In this document: one piece after another, positions 47,287-60,149 of the stretch | Layout: each line of letters opens with the position of its first letter | Numbering within the stretch: the first letter of the stretch is position 1 | From: Sesamum alatum | Taxonomy: Eukaryota; Streptophyta; Magnoliopsida; Lamiales; Pedaliaceae | Reading direction: 5' to 3' | NCBI GenBank assembly: GCA_034509735.1 | Contig: JACGWO010000003.1 | Span: forward strand, 2,108,001 to 2,172,000 | Length of the DNA: 64,000 nt | Translations under genes and position numbers: made by a program | The notes under the pieces: model-generated | What the model saw: only the letters and a program-made list of their open reading frames with translations | Database searches by the model: none | Told to the model about the DNA's origin: nothing

Positions 47287-47805
47287 AGGGATAATTATAC
47301 CCCTTTCTTTGAGGTACGATGTAATTATATATAAATCTTTTGTGATTTCAAAAATTATTTGTAGAACTTTTAAGGTTTGCTTTCGTCTAAAATTGGGCTT
47401 ATCTATCAATTAAAATTCACCGAATTTGTTAATATTGACAAAAAAAAAAATGAATGAAGATCGATATTTACCCTTGATTGACTTATTACTGAATTATTGC
47501 AAGTAAAATAAATTTTTCCTAATTAAACTACCCTTATATAATGGTGAAGATATACTGTTTCACATGCATTGACGTATTAAGATGTATAAGGGTAGTTTGG
47601 TCATAAAAAATTTTGTTTGGCCTACAATAATTTAGTAGTAAGTCAATTGATGGTAAATATTTATTTTTATTTAGTTTTTTTACTAATATCAATAAATTCG
47701 ATTAATTTCAACTAACAGAGGGACCTATGTGTTAGATAGAACCAAATCTCAGCGGTGCCAAATGTAATTAGAACAAATTTTCAACAAGCGTGATGTAATT
47801 TACTC
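47287..47805. mobile_element. Long foldback MITE, copy 2, with TSD
   Basis: Same family as 46568-47077. The arms are AGGGATAATTATACCCC and ...GATGTAATTTACTC. It is flanked by TTAAAATA at 47279-47286 and 47806-47813 (8 bp, possibly 9 with one mismatch). Confidence 0.85.
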
Positions 47806-49329
47806 TTAAAATAGTATAGTCGGAGGATAAGACGGAAATAATGAATTCTCTCTCGATGATACTAACTCGACAATCAAGATAATTTTTTCCAATTATTCCA
47901 AATTCAGGCTACAAGATCAGGTCGATTGATCGTTTTTAAATCTAAAAAATTTCTATAGGGTCTTTTCTTATTTCGCAAGGTTAAGACCAAAAAAAAAAAA
48001 AAAAATTTCTTGATGTTTTCTGACATTTTCGACAAAATTTTATTGAAAAAGTATTTTATAATATTTCGATAATATAATGGATGTTATGCGAATAATTTTT
48101 TTTTTTTAAAAAAAAGTTATATACCATTAACATGAATTACATGCATCTCATCTCTTGCATGCCTCCAACATTAATATATACATATATATATATATACACA
48201 CAAATGAATGAATCAAATGTCGTACTTACCCAGACATGATGAATGGTTGGTATGCTTCATAGTCTTTTTGTTAATTTCATTTTAGTACACAAATGATGGA
48301 CTGAATTGCAATTTCCAAGAATGGAGGGGTAAGTCAACTGATCATAGATTCATAATCATGTGTTATTTTCGAAAATCATTGGTAGTGGAAGATGGGAGAC
48401 AAAACAGTTCATCTCCACACCCCTTTTGATCCATTAGGATTGTAATCTCAAGATTCCAACACCAAAATCTCCGACTCCAACCCCACACGAACTAATTAAT
48501 TACCATTATATATTTTTATTTATAATTTTTATAAGAAATTTGAATATTAATATGTGGTGCATGCATGTCCAACTGTGTTGACGAAATTATTGGATGACGT
48601 TTAATATTTTGCAGGTTTTTTTAAAGTTAATTTTCTTTTTTTTTTTTTCCAATGAATTACATCGACGCCCCCTGAATTAACGTCTATTTATACAAACACG
48701 TCCTGTCCTTTTCAAAAATTACATATACCCTCCTTAATGTTACATCGACACTTCATCATTTGCGGCAAAATCTTTCACAAACATCGAGTAATGTTCTTTT
48801 AGTCCTATAAAACAAGGGCATATTTTTGTTTTAAAAAAACTACCATAATTATATCAAGTGTCACTTTAAGTCCCATAAAAATCAAAATTATGTTTTTTTA
48901 GGCCCAAAAAGTCATGCTCGTTAATGAAGCATTGATGGTCATTTTGGTGGCTACGACTCTGATCACCATTATGAGTCAATAAAATTTTCCGGAACAATAG
49001 GTGATTTATAGAGATATTCAAATGCACAATTATCTACCTGAGTGGCTTGTCCTTACTAACTGAACCAACAAGCATTCATGAAGTCAATTTCAACTGCTAC
49101 ATCTTAGTGTCTATTAAATCATAAAATCACACTTAAAATTGAATAGATGGAACCATTGAATGATTTATTTCAAGGTTATCTCGACAAGATTAATCATAAA
49201 ACTCATGTTACGATAGTTTTTTATGGTGTATCGACATTAGAAGGTTGGGATCGATAGCAATGAAATTTTGTCTAAAAACAAATTGGAGGAGGGTTGTATG
49301 ATCAGATTGATGGTCGAATTATTTCCTTA

Positions 49330-49485
49330 ATAAAGAACGTTTGATAGAATACATGAGATATCGTACATACAATACATCAAATCAAACACTATAGAATGAA
49401 TGATGGGATTAGTGATCATTCTGTTTTCCATCCCACCCAATCTCATCATGTTTAATCCTATCACACGAACCAAACGAGTCCTAAT
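49330..49485. mobile_element. Small MITE-like element
   Basis: The left end AACGTTTGATAG pairs with the right end TCACACGAACCAAACGAGT as an imperfect inverted repeat. The right end also matches the motif at about 21450-21480 in reverse complement. Approximate limits. Confidence 0.5.
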
Positions 49486-50277
49486 AGAATTAAATAAACT
49501 AGAAGGCGAAAATGATATTTCATACTAGCTACCATAGACATATCAACATTCGGCCCGTAAAAGGAAAATTCTAGCCCAAATCGAATTTAGTTGGACCGAA
49601 ACCAATTATATGACAAGTTAAATACATTTATTGTATGATTGATGTACGGTTAAGAGAAAGTGACCAATTACATAGCAAGTGTATTACACTTACACTGTGA
49701 TTGATTTGATTAAACAAAACTTGATTTGAGTAAGAATTCCCCAAAAATTACCCCAAAAGAGTGATGGAAGAATTCAGGTCGAACAAAAAGAATCATCTAG
49801 TTTGAAATTCGACACTGATTCAATTGTGTTTGAATGATGATTTCATGTCGAAACAATTTCAATAGTACATGATTCGATGCGAAGTGCCTAAAATACCCTC
49901 CATCTAAGTTTTGTCAAAGTTTTCAATTTCAAACAAGCCAAGGACATCACATTATATTCTTGAACAATTAAACTCACAAGTTGTATAGAGTGAGAAAAGG
50001 TGGAGGTATTACTGTTATGACCAGATTTCAGAGTGTTTAGGCATTTGTAGAAATATTCTTCGGACAAAGTGATTCTTTAAATAAAGTTTGGAGCTTAGTG
50101 AAGCAGATACATCGGTAGTTGGACCAAGCAGTTAGATGAATATTATTTAGTGCTAGAATTGGTGAAATTCTCTTCGTTTTTTTGTCCACAAGCTGAAATA
50201 AACAAGCCCTCTCTACTGCTGCTTTGCAACAAACTTTGCAGTTCATGAAAATGTCAAAGAGTACGTAACTATAATTA

Positions 50278-50733
50278 GGGTGGATTATAACAATCTTACG
50301 TGATATTTGACATAATTATAAATATTTTTTTATTTTTTAAGAAATTATAAATACTTTTATGATTTTAATATCCGTTTAATAAAGAGCTCATTTCGTTAGC
50401 TCTCGTTCCGATTTTTATCCATTTTTTTTTATGAACAGACTGAAATTTCATTTTGAATTATGAATTGTGAATTCATATATTGTTTAGAAATTTTTGAAAT
50501 ATTTTTAAGATCTAGTATGAACTGTGGATTATTTACTTTACCTACCCTCTATTTCTTTTTCACATTTTTTTAAGGAATAAAAAAATTCAGTGGGAGTAAA
50601 GTAGTAATTCACACTTCACCATTTAAAGGCTACATTATTATTTTTCATTTGAAGTGGGTATTTTAGTTTTTCGAACAATCAGGTGATGTCCGTGATTATG
50701 CCAAACCTTAGGAGAAGTAACAACAACTTACCC
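50278..50733. mobile_element. Foldback MITE, diverged copy
   Basis: Ends GGGTGGATTATAACAATC and ACAACAACTTACCC, with inverted inner arms (GACATAATTATAAATA and GTCCGTGATTATGCC). It resembles the 46568 and 47287 copies but is more diverged. Confidence 0.65.
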
Positions 50734-51810
50734 TTATATTTATACTGTGCTTTTTTATTTTTTGGGTGAAAACATTTTTATTATTGAAAATTTTACTTGT
50801 TAGTTTGAGGGTTGAATGTGGTGCACTAGTTTTGATTTATCGGGTCTTTTCAACTTGTCAATATTATTTTAATTTTGTATCAATAATTTAGTGAAATAAT
50901 AAGGGAAAACGAAGAAAAGAAGGGACGATTAATATATAAATGGAATAAATGTATATATAATTGACAAATATTCCTCATAATTATCAATTTACAGAACTGT
51001 GTGTGTGTGATCTGATGTCAAAATTTGAGTTATGTAACTTTTCTTTACCTTTAGATATTTCAACTTAGGATCATGTTCCTCCAATATCCTCATGCAGAAA
51101 GCTTAAAGATAAAATACTGGGTAGACCTCAATTACAGCTCTATGATACTTAAATTAGTAAAATTGATACGAGAATAACTCGAGAAGTAATAATGCAGTAA
51201 GTGAATATACATGAGATTCAAGAGTTATGGATTTGTAGTTATGACCAAATTGTATGATTCAATGTAATATGTTGATCTTGGAATGATCAAACTGTTGCTC
51301 AGGGTTGAAGATGTCAGCAATTCGGGTTCATGATGAACCGATCCAAGTGACAAATGTCCCAATCCTCGGAGTGGTTTGATATTTTCATCAAGTTTGGGGA
51401 CATGTTTGTCATTCAATAGAGTTTGAGTGTGATACTCACAATAGTGCGTATAATACATAAGTCATGTGATTTTAAGCATGAAGAATTAAGATGCACCAGA
51501 ATAGAAAAAAAAAAGAAAAAAGAAAAAAATACTCTACCCATCATGAAGTAAGCTTACAAAAACTAACATTTTTGATCCACATCCATACTTTCGTCTATAA
51601 TTATACTTACAGTCAGCTTGCTAGTTTCTAGGAGTTGGAGACTAGTCTGTCTCTAGACACAACATTGGATTGGCTCACTTGGAAACTGATATGGACCAAA
51701 AGTGTTAATTTTTGTAAGTTACAAAACTAAAAAGTGCTACTCTCGTAATGAATGGTACCAAAAGGGAAATAAGTCTAACTTATGAGACCAAAACTGCTAT
51801 TTTCCCCATA

Positions 51811-51910
51811 TTACAATTACAATCTTAGGAAGTGTACTTGTAACTTTTCAAAGGACGATGACTACATATTTGTGTAATTAGCCCTAATTCATGGAATTAC
51901 CAAAAAAAAT
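51811..51910 (+). repeat. Direct repeat, left copy
   Basis: About 100 bp (TTACAATTACAATCTTAGGA ... TCATGGAATTACC) repeated in the same orientation at about 52825-52918 with a number of substitutions. The two copies bracket the foldback element at 52006-52809. Confidence 0.85.
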
Positions 51911-52005
51911 GCATTTTGCAAAATTACAAGTACAATGTCGATGTAATTTAAATCAGGAGCTGTTTGTGTTAGTTCTTGTTTCGAGGGGTTGTCTATGCAT
52001 ATTAG

Positions 52006-52817
52006 GGATAATTTCACTTTTGGCACCCCAGGTATACCTTTATTTCACCTTTGATACCCCCTGTTTCCAAGTAATCAAAGTTGATACTCAAAGTTTGTAT
52101 TTTTCATCGAGCTGAGTATCAGCTGTTAGTTGACCGTCAGACTTAACGATCAACCTCATTTTGGAGGAAAAATTAGCGGTTCCAGGCCTATTTAAGAACA
52201 TATTTGGCTACCATTTCATACACCACAAAAACTAGAGTTGAAATAGTAAAATTGAGAAATTTTTGGCAAAAAACAAGAGGGATGAGGAGAAATTAGTTTC
52301 AATCTTACTCAAATACGAGTGGGGTTCGTCTAATAAGAATATTTATAGGGAAAAATGTATTATGAGTGTGGAACTGAGCTAACATTGAAGACTTCTTTGC
52401 ACCAAAATAAATCTGGGAATAAGGTATGAGGCATGTCCTAATTATGGGGTAAATTTATCTTTTATTTTTTCCACATAAATGTTCTTATTAGACGAACCCG
52501 CACTCGTATTTGAGTAAGATGGAACTGATTTCTCCTCATCCCTCTCGTTTTTTGTCAAAATTTTCTCAATTTTACTATTTCAACTCTAGTTTTTGTAATG
52601 TATGAAATGGTAGCCAAACATGTCCTAAAATAGGCTTGGAACCACCAATTTTTCCTCCAAAATGAGGTTGACTGTTAAGTCTGATAGTCAACTAATGGCT
52701 GGTACTCAGCTTGATAAAAAATTACAAACGTTGGGTATCAACTCTGATGATTTGGAAACAAGGGGTATCAAAGGTGAAATAAGGGTATACTTGGGATACC
52801 AAAAGTGAAATTATTCC
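52006..52817. mobile_element. ~810-bp foldback element
   Basis: The left arm (GGGATAATTTCACTTTTGGC onward) and the right arm (ending CCAAAAGTGAAATTATTCC) are inverted copies over about 380 bp each. Inner shared blocks include CTACCATTTCATACA and its inverse, and GAGGGATGAGGAGAAAT and its inverse. The central loop is short (about 52390-52440). No ORF. No clear TSD. Confidence 0.85.
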
Positions 52818-52824
52818 ATACAAA

Positions 52825-52918
52825 TTACATTACAATCTTAGGGAGTATACTTGTAAGTTTTCAAATGATGAGAAGTATATATTTATGTAGTTAGCCCTAA
52901 TTCATGGAATTGCCAAAA
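52825..52918 (+). repeat. Direct repeat, right copy
   Basis: Second copy of the 51811-51910 sequence (TTACATTACAATCTTAGGGA ... TCATGGAATTGCC). Confidence 0.85.
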
Positions 52919-54538
52919 AAAAGAACAAAAAAATTAGTCAATGATTAATTAGTTTGTGATATATTATCCTCACACACATATATAATTAATTATGAATTAA
53001 TTGCTTTGTTTAATTTGAGGGTGAGTCAACTTGACAAGTTCATAATAACCATTCAATTAATGGACAAATCAATTATTGCCAGCAAGTCCTGCCTCCCAAC
53101 CTAATTATAGGCACGCTTACCCAAACAAATGTGTGCAAAAAGCATGCAACAACATGCTCATATCGTTCTTTATTTGTTAGGTTATATATGGTCTTTAATT
53201 ACATATCATTATATTATTTCATTTATTTATTTATTATAAGGTTGGTAAGGTTTTAAATGTTTCATTTAATTATTAGGATACAGAGTCGAAGACATATATG
53301 TACGAACACCTTTTATTATGAATAAATAATATTTATAATAATAGTAGTGTTAATTGCATGCCTTTACATGACCTCGATCTCTAGAGGATTAGGATGTTTT
53401 TAATTAGATAGCCGTTCAGAATAAATTAATGTGCTTTTTCTGATTAAAAATTGGTTTGGTTACGTTGTCGCTAGTAAAGTCGTCTTTTGTCTATTGAATT
53501 TTTTATTATAAATTCGTAAGTTTTCTTAGATAATTCACATTTTGTCATGATAATTATTATAGGGAAATTCAATTTTCACTATTAAAGCAAGACTTCTTTG
53601 ATCGGAAACTAATTGAACGTAGGCCTTGTTTGGCTTTATTTTTAAATGCTCATTTTTAGTTTTTATGTTATTTCAAATAGTGAGAATGGGATTCGACCAT
53701 GAATTGTAGAAAAAATCCGTTCTATCACGTTCTGTCATAAAAAAGCTATTTATAAAATATCACGTCTTTTCATACAAAAAATTATGTTAGCAAACACATT
53801 TTCATTCTATCACATTTTTTTACAAGAAAAATCATCGCAAAGTATATTAATCTATACATATTTTTATTTTTCACATAACACTTAGTACAAAAATAAAAAC
53901 TCAGACAATATTAAAACTTAAAAATCTATAGTGAAAATAAAACTCAACAGTCTTAGATATTTGGAGGGAAATTTGAAATTTTAGTTATGTATATGATAAT
54001 ATCTATACCTTATTATTAAGGGATAGTATCAACTTGATGTCTCCAAATTTTTTTTTTGCAAGATAATATTTAATGAGTTTATTAATTTTTTTTATTAACT
54101 TCCCACTCTCTCATTATCTTTAGTAATTATTTTTTTATGTTATTTTATGCATCTTTTTTTCACTCTATAATATTATATTATTAATACTGTATATATACAT
54201 ATATATATATATATTATTAAATTATATTATTTTAAAAATTATGAAAGAAAAGAATTTACTCATATGCAATGCAAAAAGGGGATTTATATCATATGACAAC
54301 ATTTAATGGAGAAGAGCAGCAGAGACATGGAAAAAGTGAGTAGTGTACGTACATAGTATTAAATACAAGTCAGTTTAGGTCCCTATCAACCTCTTTCAAT
54401 TGATTACATCATGTGTTTATGTGTGTGTGTGTTCACCCCTTCATTCATTCATTCATAGAATTGAACAACTCACATGATATTTGCCTCTTTTTTGCCTTCT
54501 CTTGCATGTCTCCACCAAAACTAGCTTAATTAAAAGTA

Positions 54539-54694
54539 GAGTGTTACATTGAAACTTCTGAGCTTATGCCAAATTATACAAACACATTCTGTGTTTTTTT
54601 GTATAATCTTCTGAGTGTAGTTGTAATTTTGCAAATAAATAGGATATATTATGTATTTTGACTTAATTTCAGGGGATGTTAATATAATTTACTC
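54539..54694. mobile_element. 156-bp MITE with 9-bp TSD
   Basis: Starts GAGTGTTACATTGAAAC and ends TAATATAATTTACTC. It is flanked by a perfect 9-bp TSD TTAAAAGTA at 54530-54538 and 54695-54703. The ends resemble the 47287-47805 element, so it is probably the same Mutator-type family. Confidence 0.88.
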
Positions 54695-55479
54695 TTAAAA
54701 GTATATTTTATATGCCATCACAAGTTGTGGCACGGTGGTTAAGATTGAATATTATTATATTTGCGATATGAGTTTAAAGTCTTATCAATATATTTGCGAG
54801 GTTAAACGTACATTAGAACCTGTGCGAAATGGTTGGGTTCTAGGGTAAAATGCAAAATATCTCCTTGTGTTTTTACGGAGGAAAAAAAACGCATGTGTTA
54901 AGGAAATAGGCAAACACTCCATTGTATTTTCTGAGATGTTGCACACACGACTTTATCCGTTAAATGATACTAACACCATTAACTTTTCAGTGATTTGACT
55001 GTTATGCATACTTCTTATAACCGTTGATCTATGTTAGATTAATGCCAACCTTTGAATTTATCAACTATTTATAGTCATTGAATTTTATATTTTAAGAAAT
55101 CAAGGATCAAGATTTTAAGCTTTTTAAATTAAATGGGAAAAAAAATTTTAGTGCACTAACTTTGGTAATTTTCAGGTTTTATATACTATGTAGCAAAAAT
55201 GCTTCAATTAGGTCCTCCAGTGCCCGAATTTTGCTTTTATGGCCGAAAAATAGCATGTGCACTGCACATGCTGCAAAATTTAGGATTTTTTTTTAATCCC
55301 GTGTAGCACTAAAAATAAGTTGGCACTTAAAGTAATATTTTTTATCTTTTCTCTGCCACATAAGCATTTACATAAGAAAAGGTCAAATTGCATAAAACCA
55401 GACTTTGAGTTTATATTCTATACTAGCTTTCGAGACACGTCGTCTTTGCATGCATATAATAAATAATTTTACACACTTT

Positions 55480-56010
55480 AAATTATATTATAAATTAGAA
55501 TAAATATATAACTCAATATACAACCTTCAAAGAAAAAAGGAAAAAATCAATTTAAATATATTATCAACACAACAAAAAATATACACACACAAAATTATAG
55601 ATAATTATAAATAATTATTTTGTAAATACTTATAGATTATAAAAAATTTAATTATTATTTTATGAAGAATACATAGAATTACTATTTTATTAATAGTTAT
55701 AGATTATATAGATAAAATTATAGATAATTATAAATAATTTTATTTTGTTATAGATAATCATTTTTTTAATTATAAAATTAAAGAGAAAAAATACAAAGAT
55801 TTTTATTTTATAAAAAATACACAAAATTAGTGATAATTATTTTACAAATACTTATAGATTATAAAAATAATTGTAGGTTATAAAAAATAAATTTCTGATT
55901 TTATATCATATAATACATAAAATTATAAAAATAAGATTTTATTTTATAAATAGTTATAGGTTATGAAAAAATAAAATTTTTTATTTAGATAAAATATAAA
56001 TTTAAAACAA
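55480..56010. repeat. AT-rich degenerate short repeats
   Basis: Repeated variants of TATAGATAATTATAAATAAT and CTTATAGATTATAAAAA over about 500 bp. It ends abruptly at the GC-rich leader island of element E, which marks that element's truncation. Confidence 0.75.
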
Positions 56011-56024
56011 AAAAAACTAACCTT

Positions 56025-56430
56025 GCCTGCTCGCGCGCGCGCCTGGTCGGCTGTGCTGCTCATGCTGCCACGCGCAGGCACTTCTGCCCGCGCGCGCCAT
56101 CCTGCCGTGCCGCCTGTGTGCGCATCCTGCCCGCAGGCTGTGCGCGCGCATGCAGACTCCGTTGTCTGCCTGTGTGCGCGCCTGGCGGCGCTGCTTAATG
56201 CGGGCGTACGCGCGCCGCCTCCCTGGCCTGGCGCGCACGCGCGGGCTTCCCTGCCTGCGTGCTTGCGGGCCCGGCCATGTGTCCGCGCTTGGCGTCCGGC
56301 TGCGCGCATGTCGGCCGCGCTGTGCGTGCCTGGCAGGGCTACCACGCGCAGGCTCCCCTGCCTGTGCGCATGCCTCGCCTGAGCGCACTGCGTGCACGGT
56401 CAGCCGCCGGCTGGCCGCGTGTGACATTTT
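56025..56430 (-). other. GC-rich leader island of element E
   Basis: About 400 bp dominated by GCGCGC, CTGCC and GCGCAGGC words, the longest of three such islands in the window. Open frames of 66-136 codons run in at least four frames, which is expected from the composition. No domain is recognisable. Confidence 0.75.
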
Positions 56431-56622
56431 CTTTTCATTTTATTTTTCTGCCCCCGTTTTCCAAGAAAAACAAGAATACCAACAACACTAATAATTCATA
56501 CATGATTAAAGACAAGACAACGACATGCTTGATAATTAAAACATCAAGAATTAAATAAATCATGACATACACGTTTTCATGCTTTAAACGGACACAAAAC
56601 CCTAGGCCTATATACCGAATCG

Positions 56623-56635
56623 GGCTCTGATACCA
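56623..56635 (-). promoter_or_regulatory. Primer-binding site (tRNA-iMet), element E
   Basis: GGCTCTGATACCA on the plus strand, one base from the LTR start TGAAAGCC. Confidence 0.92.
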
Positions 56636-56636
56636 C

Positions 56637-57142
56637 TGAAAGCCTGGCAAAGGCATGTAGATTAGCCCAGGAGTAGCGCGAATGCGGAAGTGCGGTGTAA
56701 TAAAATTTGCAAGAATTTAAACATGCCATGAACGAGATAAAATAAATACGTTCAAGGGGTGTTCCCTTGAACCTCCCGGGCATTCGCTGTATCTCATGAA
56801 TAATACAACATAAAAAACTTTCATGGAGGCCATAGGGTTTAAAGAAGAAAAGACGAAAAATCTAAACTAGAAACCTACCGGTTGTCGTTTTCGTCTTCAA
56901 TTTGCTACTTGTGTTGTTCCCCGTTTTGCTCCAAGATCTCGAATAGGAGACCCTCTCATTCGTACACGCAATCCGCCCAAGTATTTTGATCCTCGTGCTA
57001 GTGAAAGAACAAGTGTATGTTTATTTGGAGAGGACAGATTGATCGAACGTTATTGATTAACGAGACCAACCCTCCTTAGATTTCAATTGTAAAACAAAAG
57101 AACATGGAAGAGTTTTCTTGGAAAGAGGGGGAGAGAGTGCGG

Positions 57143-57186
<44 letters not shown>

Positions 57187-58659
57187 CACGAGTGGTGTGT
57201 GTGTGTGTGTGCTTCAATTTTTTCATCACCTCTTCCAAAGTGAAGAGTTAGGAATATTTATAGAGGAGGAATCCTATTTCTCTTCTAATTCCAACTCTTT
57301 GGAAGACTCCACTTGGAATAGGATTTGACTAGGTCAAATCCTAGTCAACTTCTAGTTTCTTGGTCAAACCAATCCTAGCCATTGATCTCTCTCTTTAATC
57401 TCAACCATTGATTAATTTAATGGAATATTTAAATCTCATTTAAATAATCTAAAAAGGCAATAAATAAATATATCAAATATAAATATTTATTCCAAGCCTA
57501 TTAAATTAATTTCCAATAAATCTAATTTATTGGATGAATTCCTTTCATCTAATAAAAGGAATTAATTTCTTCCCAAGAAAAGAAGGACCCGGTTAAATCC
57601 AATTTAATCATTCCACTTCTCTCCAAATATTTAATTCCAAATTAAATACGTCATGTGTGCGGATTGTGTTTGACTCTTTAAGTTCACCTTCAGCTAGACT
57701 TGGTTGAATTCCTAGAGTCCGTCCGTCACCATGGGTAGCCGTCTAGTAACGGTCCATGACACTAGAAACTAGGTGAATATGTGTGGGGATGAACATTTAG
57801 GCTCTACAGTACATCTATCCTTCCGTCTACGGTCTCACCACTTAGGGTCTACGGCACGGATATGTGGGTACCCATTTTGGACCTAAGTGTCGGTCTGTCT
57901 TTTACCAAACGTCGCATGGAATCCTTCCCTTCTGTTCAGTTACTGTGGCCACAGATTTTAGGGACAAGACACAGAGTATTGTTAGACACTACTGTCAACC
58001 TTCCTGACAGGAGACATATCCTTTCTTGGAAACTACTGTCATGTTGTACACCGTGGCTGCACTAGATATGGCTTATGACTACTCAACTGCATTTTGGCAA
58101 TCTCTCACCATACCTAAGATATAGTCTCGATGTACAGGTAAACTCAGCAATTCCTCAAGTCAAAGGATTTGACCTGTACCGTTTGGAACCGGGAACTCAC
58201 GTCATACCTAACCGACCCTACCCAAGGTCCTCCGTAAGACGGTTTCCATGAGTCACCTCAGTCAGTCGCTCCCCAGCAGGCCGACCCACTAACACTGCTT
58301 AGACGACCCTCGTCACCCGTCAATGAAACACGACAGCAGATGCTTAGTGCAAGTCTCAAGTGGAATCTCGGTACCCATTTTCGAGATTCCTCGACTTGGA
58401 GATTTTCAGACTGATTCTGTGGAATTGATTTCATGGCCTATCTCCAAGCGTAGTCCCAGTCCCCGAAATGTGATCTCAGTCTGTGGGCTTTGTTTGTGTG
58501 GCGAACAATTATAAAGCAGTTAAAGTGAACACAGACAAAGTATGCGCCAAATGAATTTTCACTTTCTTATTCATCAAGGTTTATCAAAACTTCGAAATTG
58601 TTCAGACATAGGTTACAATTCGCCCAACATGATTGGCTTCATGGTCACCTATTCTAATA
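56637..58659 (-). repeat. 5' LTR of element E
   Basis: About 2.0 kb, clearly related to solo LTR C over its length (shared GGAATCCTTCCCTTCTGTTC, GTCACCTATTCTAA). It contains a (GA)n run at about 57144-57184 followed by (GT)n. A TATTTATA box for minus-strand transcription lies near 57255-57262. Confidence 0.9.
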
Positions 58660-58660
58660 T

Positions 58661-59188
58661 GTCCAACCACCACAGGATCTCTCAATGGAATCACTCACAC
58701 AGAGGTTTAAGGGGGATGTTTCCACTTAGAAAGGATCAATCTCAAAAAACTCTGAAAGACCTTGCAACTCACGAGTATAAGAGTTGTAGAGTTTATCTTA
58801 TTTCTGTAAAGGCGAGAAATCGCCATTTTATAAAGTGCAGAGATGTGACGGTATAAGGAAGATAGTGGTGTAGAAGGTAATAGGAACATAGGCGAGGAGA
58901 AGAGAGTATCTGTAAGAGAGAAGAGAAGATCTGGAGAATCAGAATGAAGAGGGAGACTAAATGAGGGTTAGGGCAAGACCTCGGTATATAAGAGGATCCG
59001 TGTGGGTCGGGTCAAAACTAGTGAGTGGGCCGACATCATATTTTGGTCAGTGTTTGGGCCATCCAGGATATTGGGCCTAACCGAGTTGGGTCTTTTGGGC
59101 CAACATTTCTCATCATTCTCTACCTTGGACCAAGACCCAACTGGGTTTCAGGTATCCTGGCCTAATACCGGACTGTGGCATGTCATCA
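58661..59188 (-). repeat. 3' LTR of element D, truncated
   Basis: Starts GTCCAACCACCACAGG, equal to 63832 onward of the other LTR, so the outermost 279 bp are missing. It also lacks the TCACACCACAGG duplication seen at 63847-63858. It ends GTCATCA before the pyrimidine tract (plus strand). A TATA-like box for minus-strand transcription lies near 58985-58992. Confidence 0.88.
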
Positions 59189-59256
59189 CTGCCTTTTATT
59201 TCCTCCTTGTACCTGCAGGTAAAAAAAAAGTACTTGAAACAGGGTTAGTAACAGAG

Positions 59257-60137
59257 TTATGAAAGTTTCAAAATCTCTAAACACTTATTGAACTTATTAA
59301 TTGGAAGACACTTAGTCCCCATATCCGAGGGGTTTGAATCAGAATCAATTTTCTCAAGATTAATGAGATCTTTTCCTACAATGTCTATAATGAAGTGATA
59401 ACGAACATCTATATGTTTTGTCCTATCATGAAAAATAGGATTTTTGCAAAGCTGTATGGCCGACTGATGTCGGATAAAATAGTGATGGTTTGTTTCAGAA
59501 AATCGATTTCTTTTACCAGCCCTTCTAACCATAGGGCTTCTTTAAAGGCTTTGGTAGCCGCTATATACTCGGCTTCGGTAGTAGACAATGCAACAATATG
59601 TTGTAGTTGGGATTTCCAACTTATGCAAGACCCACATAAAGTGAAAACATATGATGTAGTGGATTTACGACTATCTCTATCATTTGAATAATTGAAATCT
59701 ACATATCCAACAAGATTAACATCAGATTGGCTTTTAGAAAACAGAATACCATGGTTAACACTACCTTTTAAATACCTTAGAAGCCATTTGAGGGCCTCCC
59801 AATGGGAAGGACCTGCATTTGACATGTACCTGCTGAGACAACTAATAGCATATGCAATTTACCTTGTACACACCATCAGAAACATAATAGAACCAATAGC
59901 ATTAGAGTAAGGAACTTTTTCCATTTTCTCTTTATCTTTTTCCGTTTTAGGGCACTGGTCTTTGCTGAGTTGATGGTGAGAAGATAAGGGGACAGTGCAG
60001 GGTTTTGAGTCTGACATAGAGAATCTTTGCAACATAGACAAGATATAAGCACTTTGATTCAAGAAAATCGTAAATTGAGTTCTGTCCCTCTTAATGGTCA
60101 TACCAAGGATTTTTTTAGCATCGCCTAAGTCTTTCAT
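59257..60137 (-). pseudogene. Element D: RT C-terminal part and RNase H
   Basis: The 59859-60137 frame (MKDLGDAKKILGM start) is the RT connection. The 59409-59825 frame is RNase H, with WLLRYLKGS, SKSQSDVNLVGYVD and STTEAEYIAA motifs that include acidic catalytic positions. The 59257-59532 frame is the C-terminal tail in a different frame, showing one frameshift near 59480. Homology runs to the polypyrimidine tract. Confidence 0.92.
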
Positions 60138-60149
60138 ATCAAAGTTTTT

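Larger units (their letters stand above)
46185..56019. other. Gene-free AT-rich intergenic region downstream of PPR4
   Basis: The first 200-300 bp should hold the 3' UTR and poly(A) site of PPR4. The rest contains foldback/MITE elements listed separately, an AT microsatellite near 48175-48205 and 54190-54215, poly-T and poly-A tracts, and AT-rich simple repeats. Small open frames (for example 50037-50246, 51225-51458) have no recognisable domain and I do not call genes. Confidence 0.65.
56020..58659 (-). mobile_element. Truncated LTR element E (leader + 5' LTR), A/B group
   Basis: A minus-strand remnant with GC-rich leader island (about 56025-56430), remaining leader to 56622, PBS 56623-56635 and 5' LTR 56637 to about 58659. 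Everything further inside the element is missing; AT-rich unrelated DNA follows to the left. The LTR ends CACCTATTCTAA, where CACCTATTCTAACA would be expected, and runs directly into a truncated LTR of element D. Confidence 0.88.

Noticed and set aside
50037..50246. 69-codon minus-strand ORF with Cys residues
   Set aside because: Short, AT-rich surroundings, no recognisable family, no start or splice context.
57144..57184. (GA)n run as a functional GAGA regulatory element
   Set aside because: Simple microsatellite inside LTR E; the related LTR C has only short GAGAGG-like sequence there.
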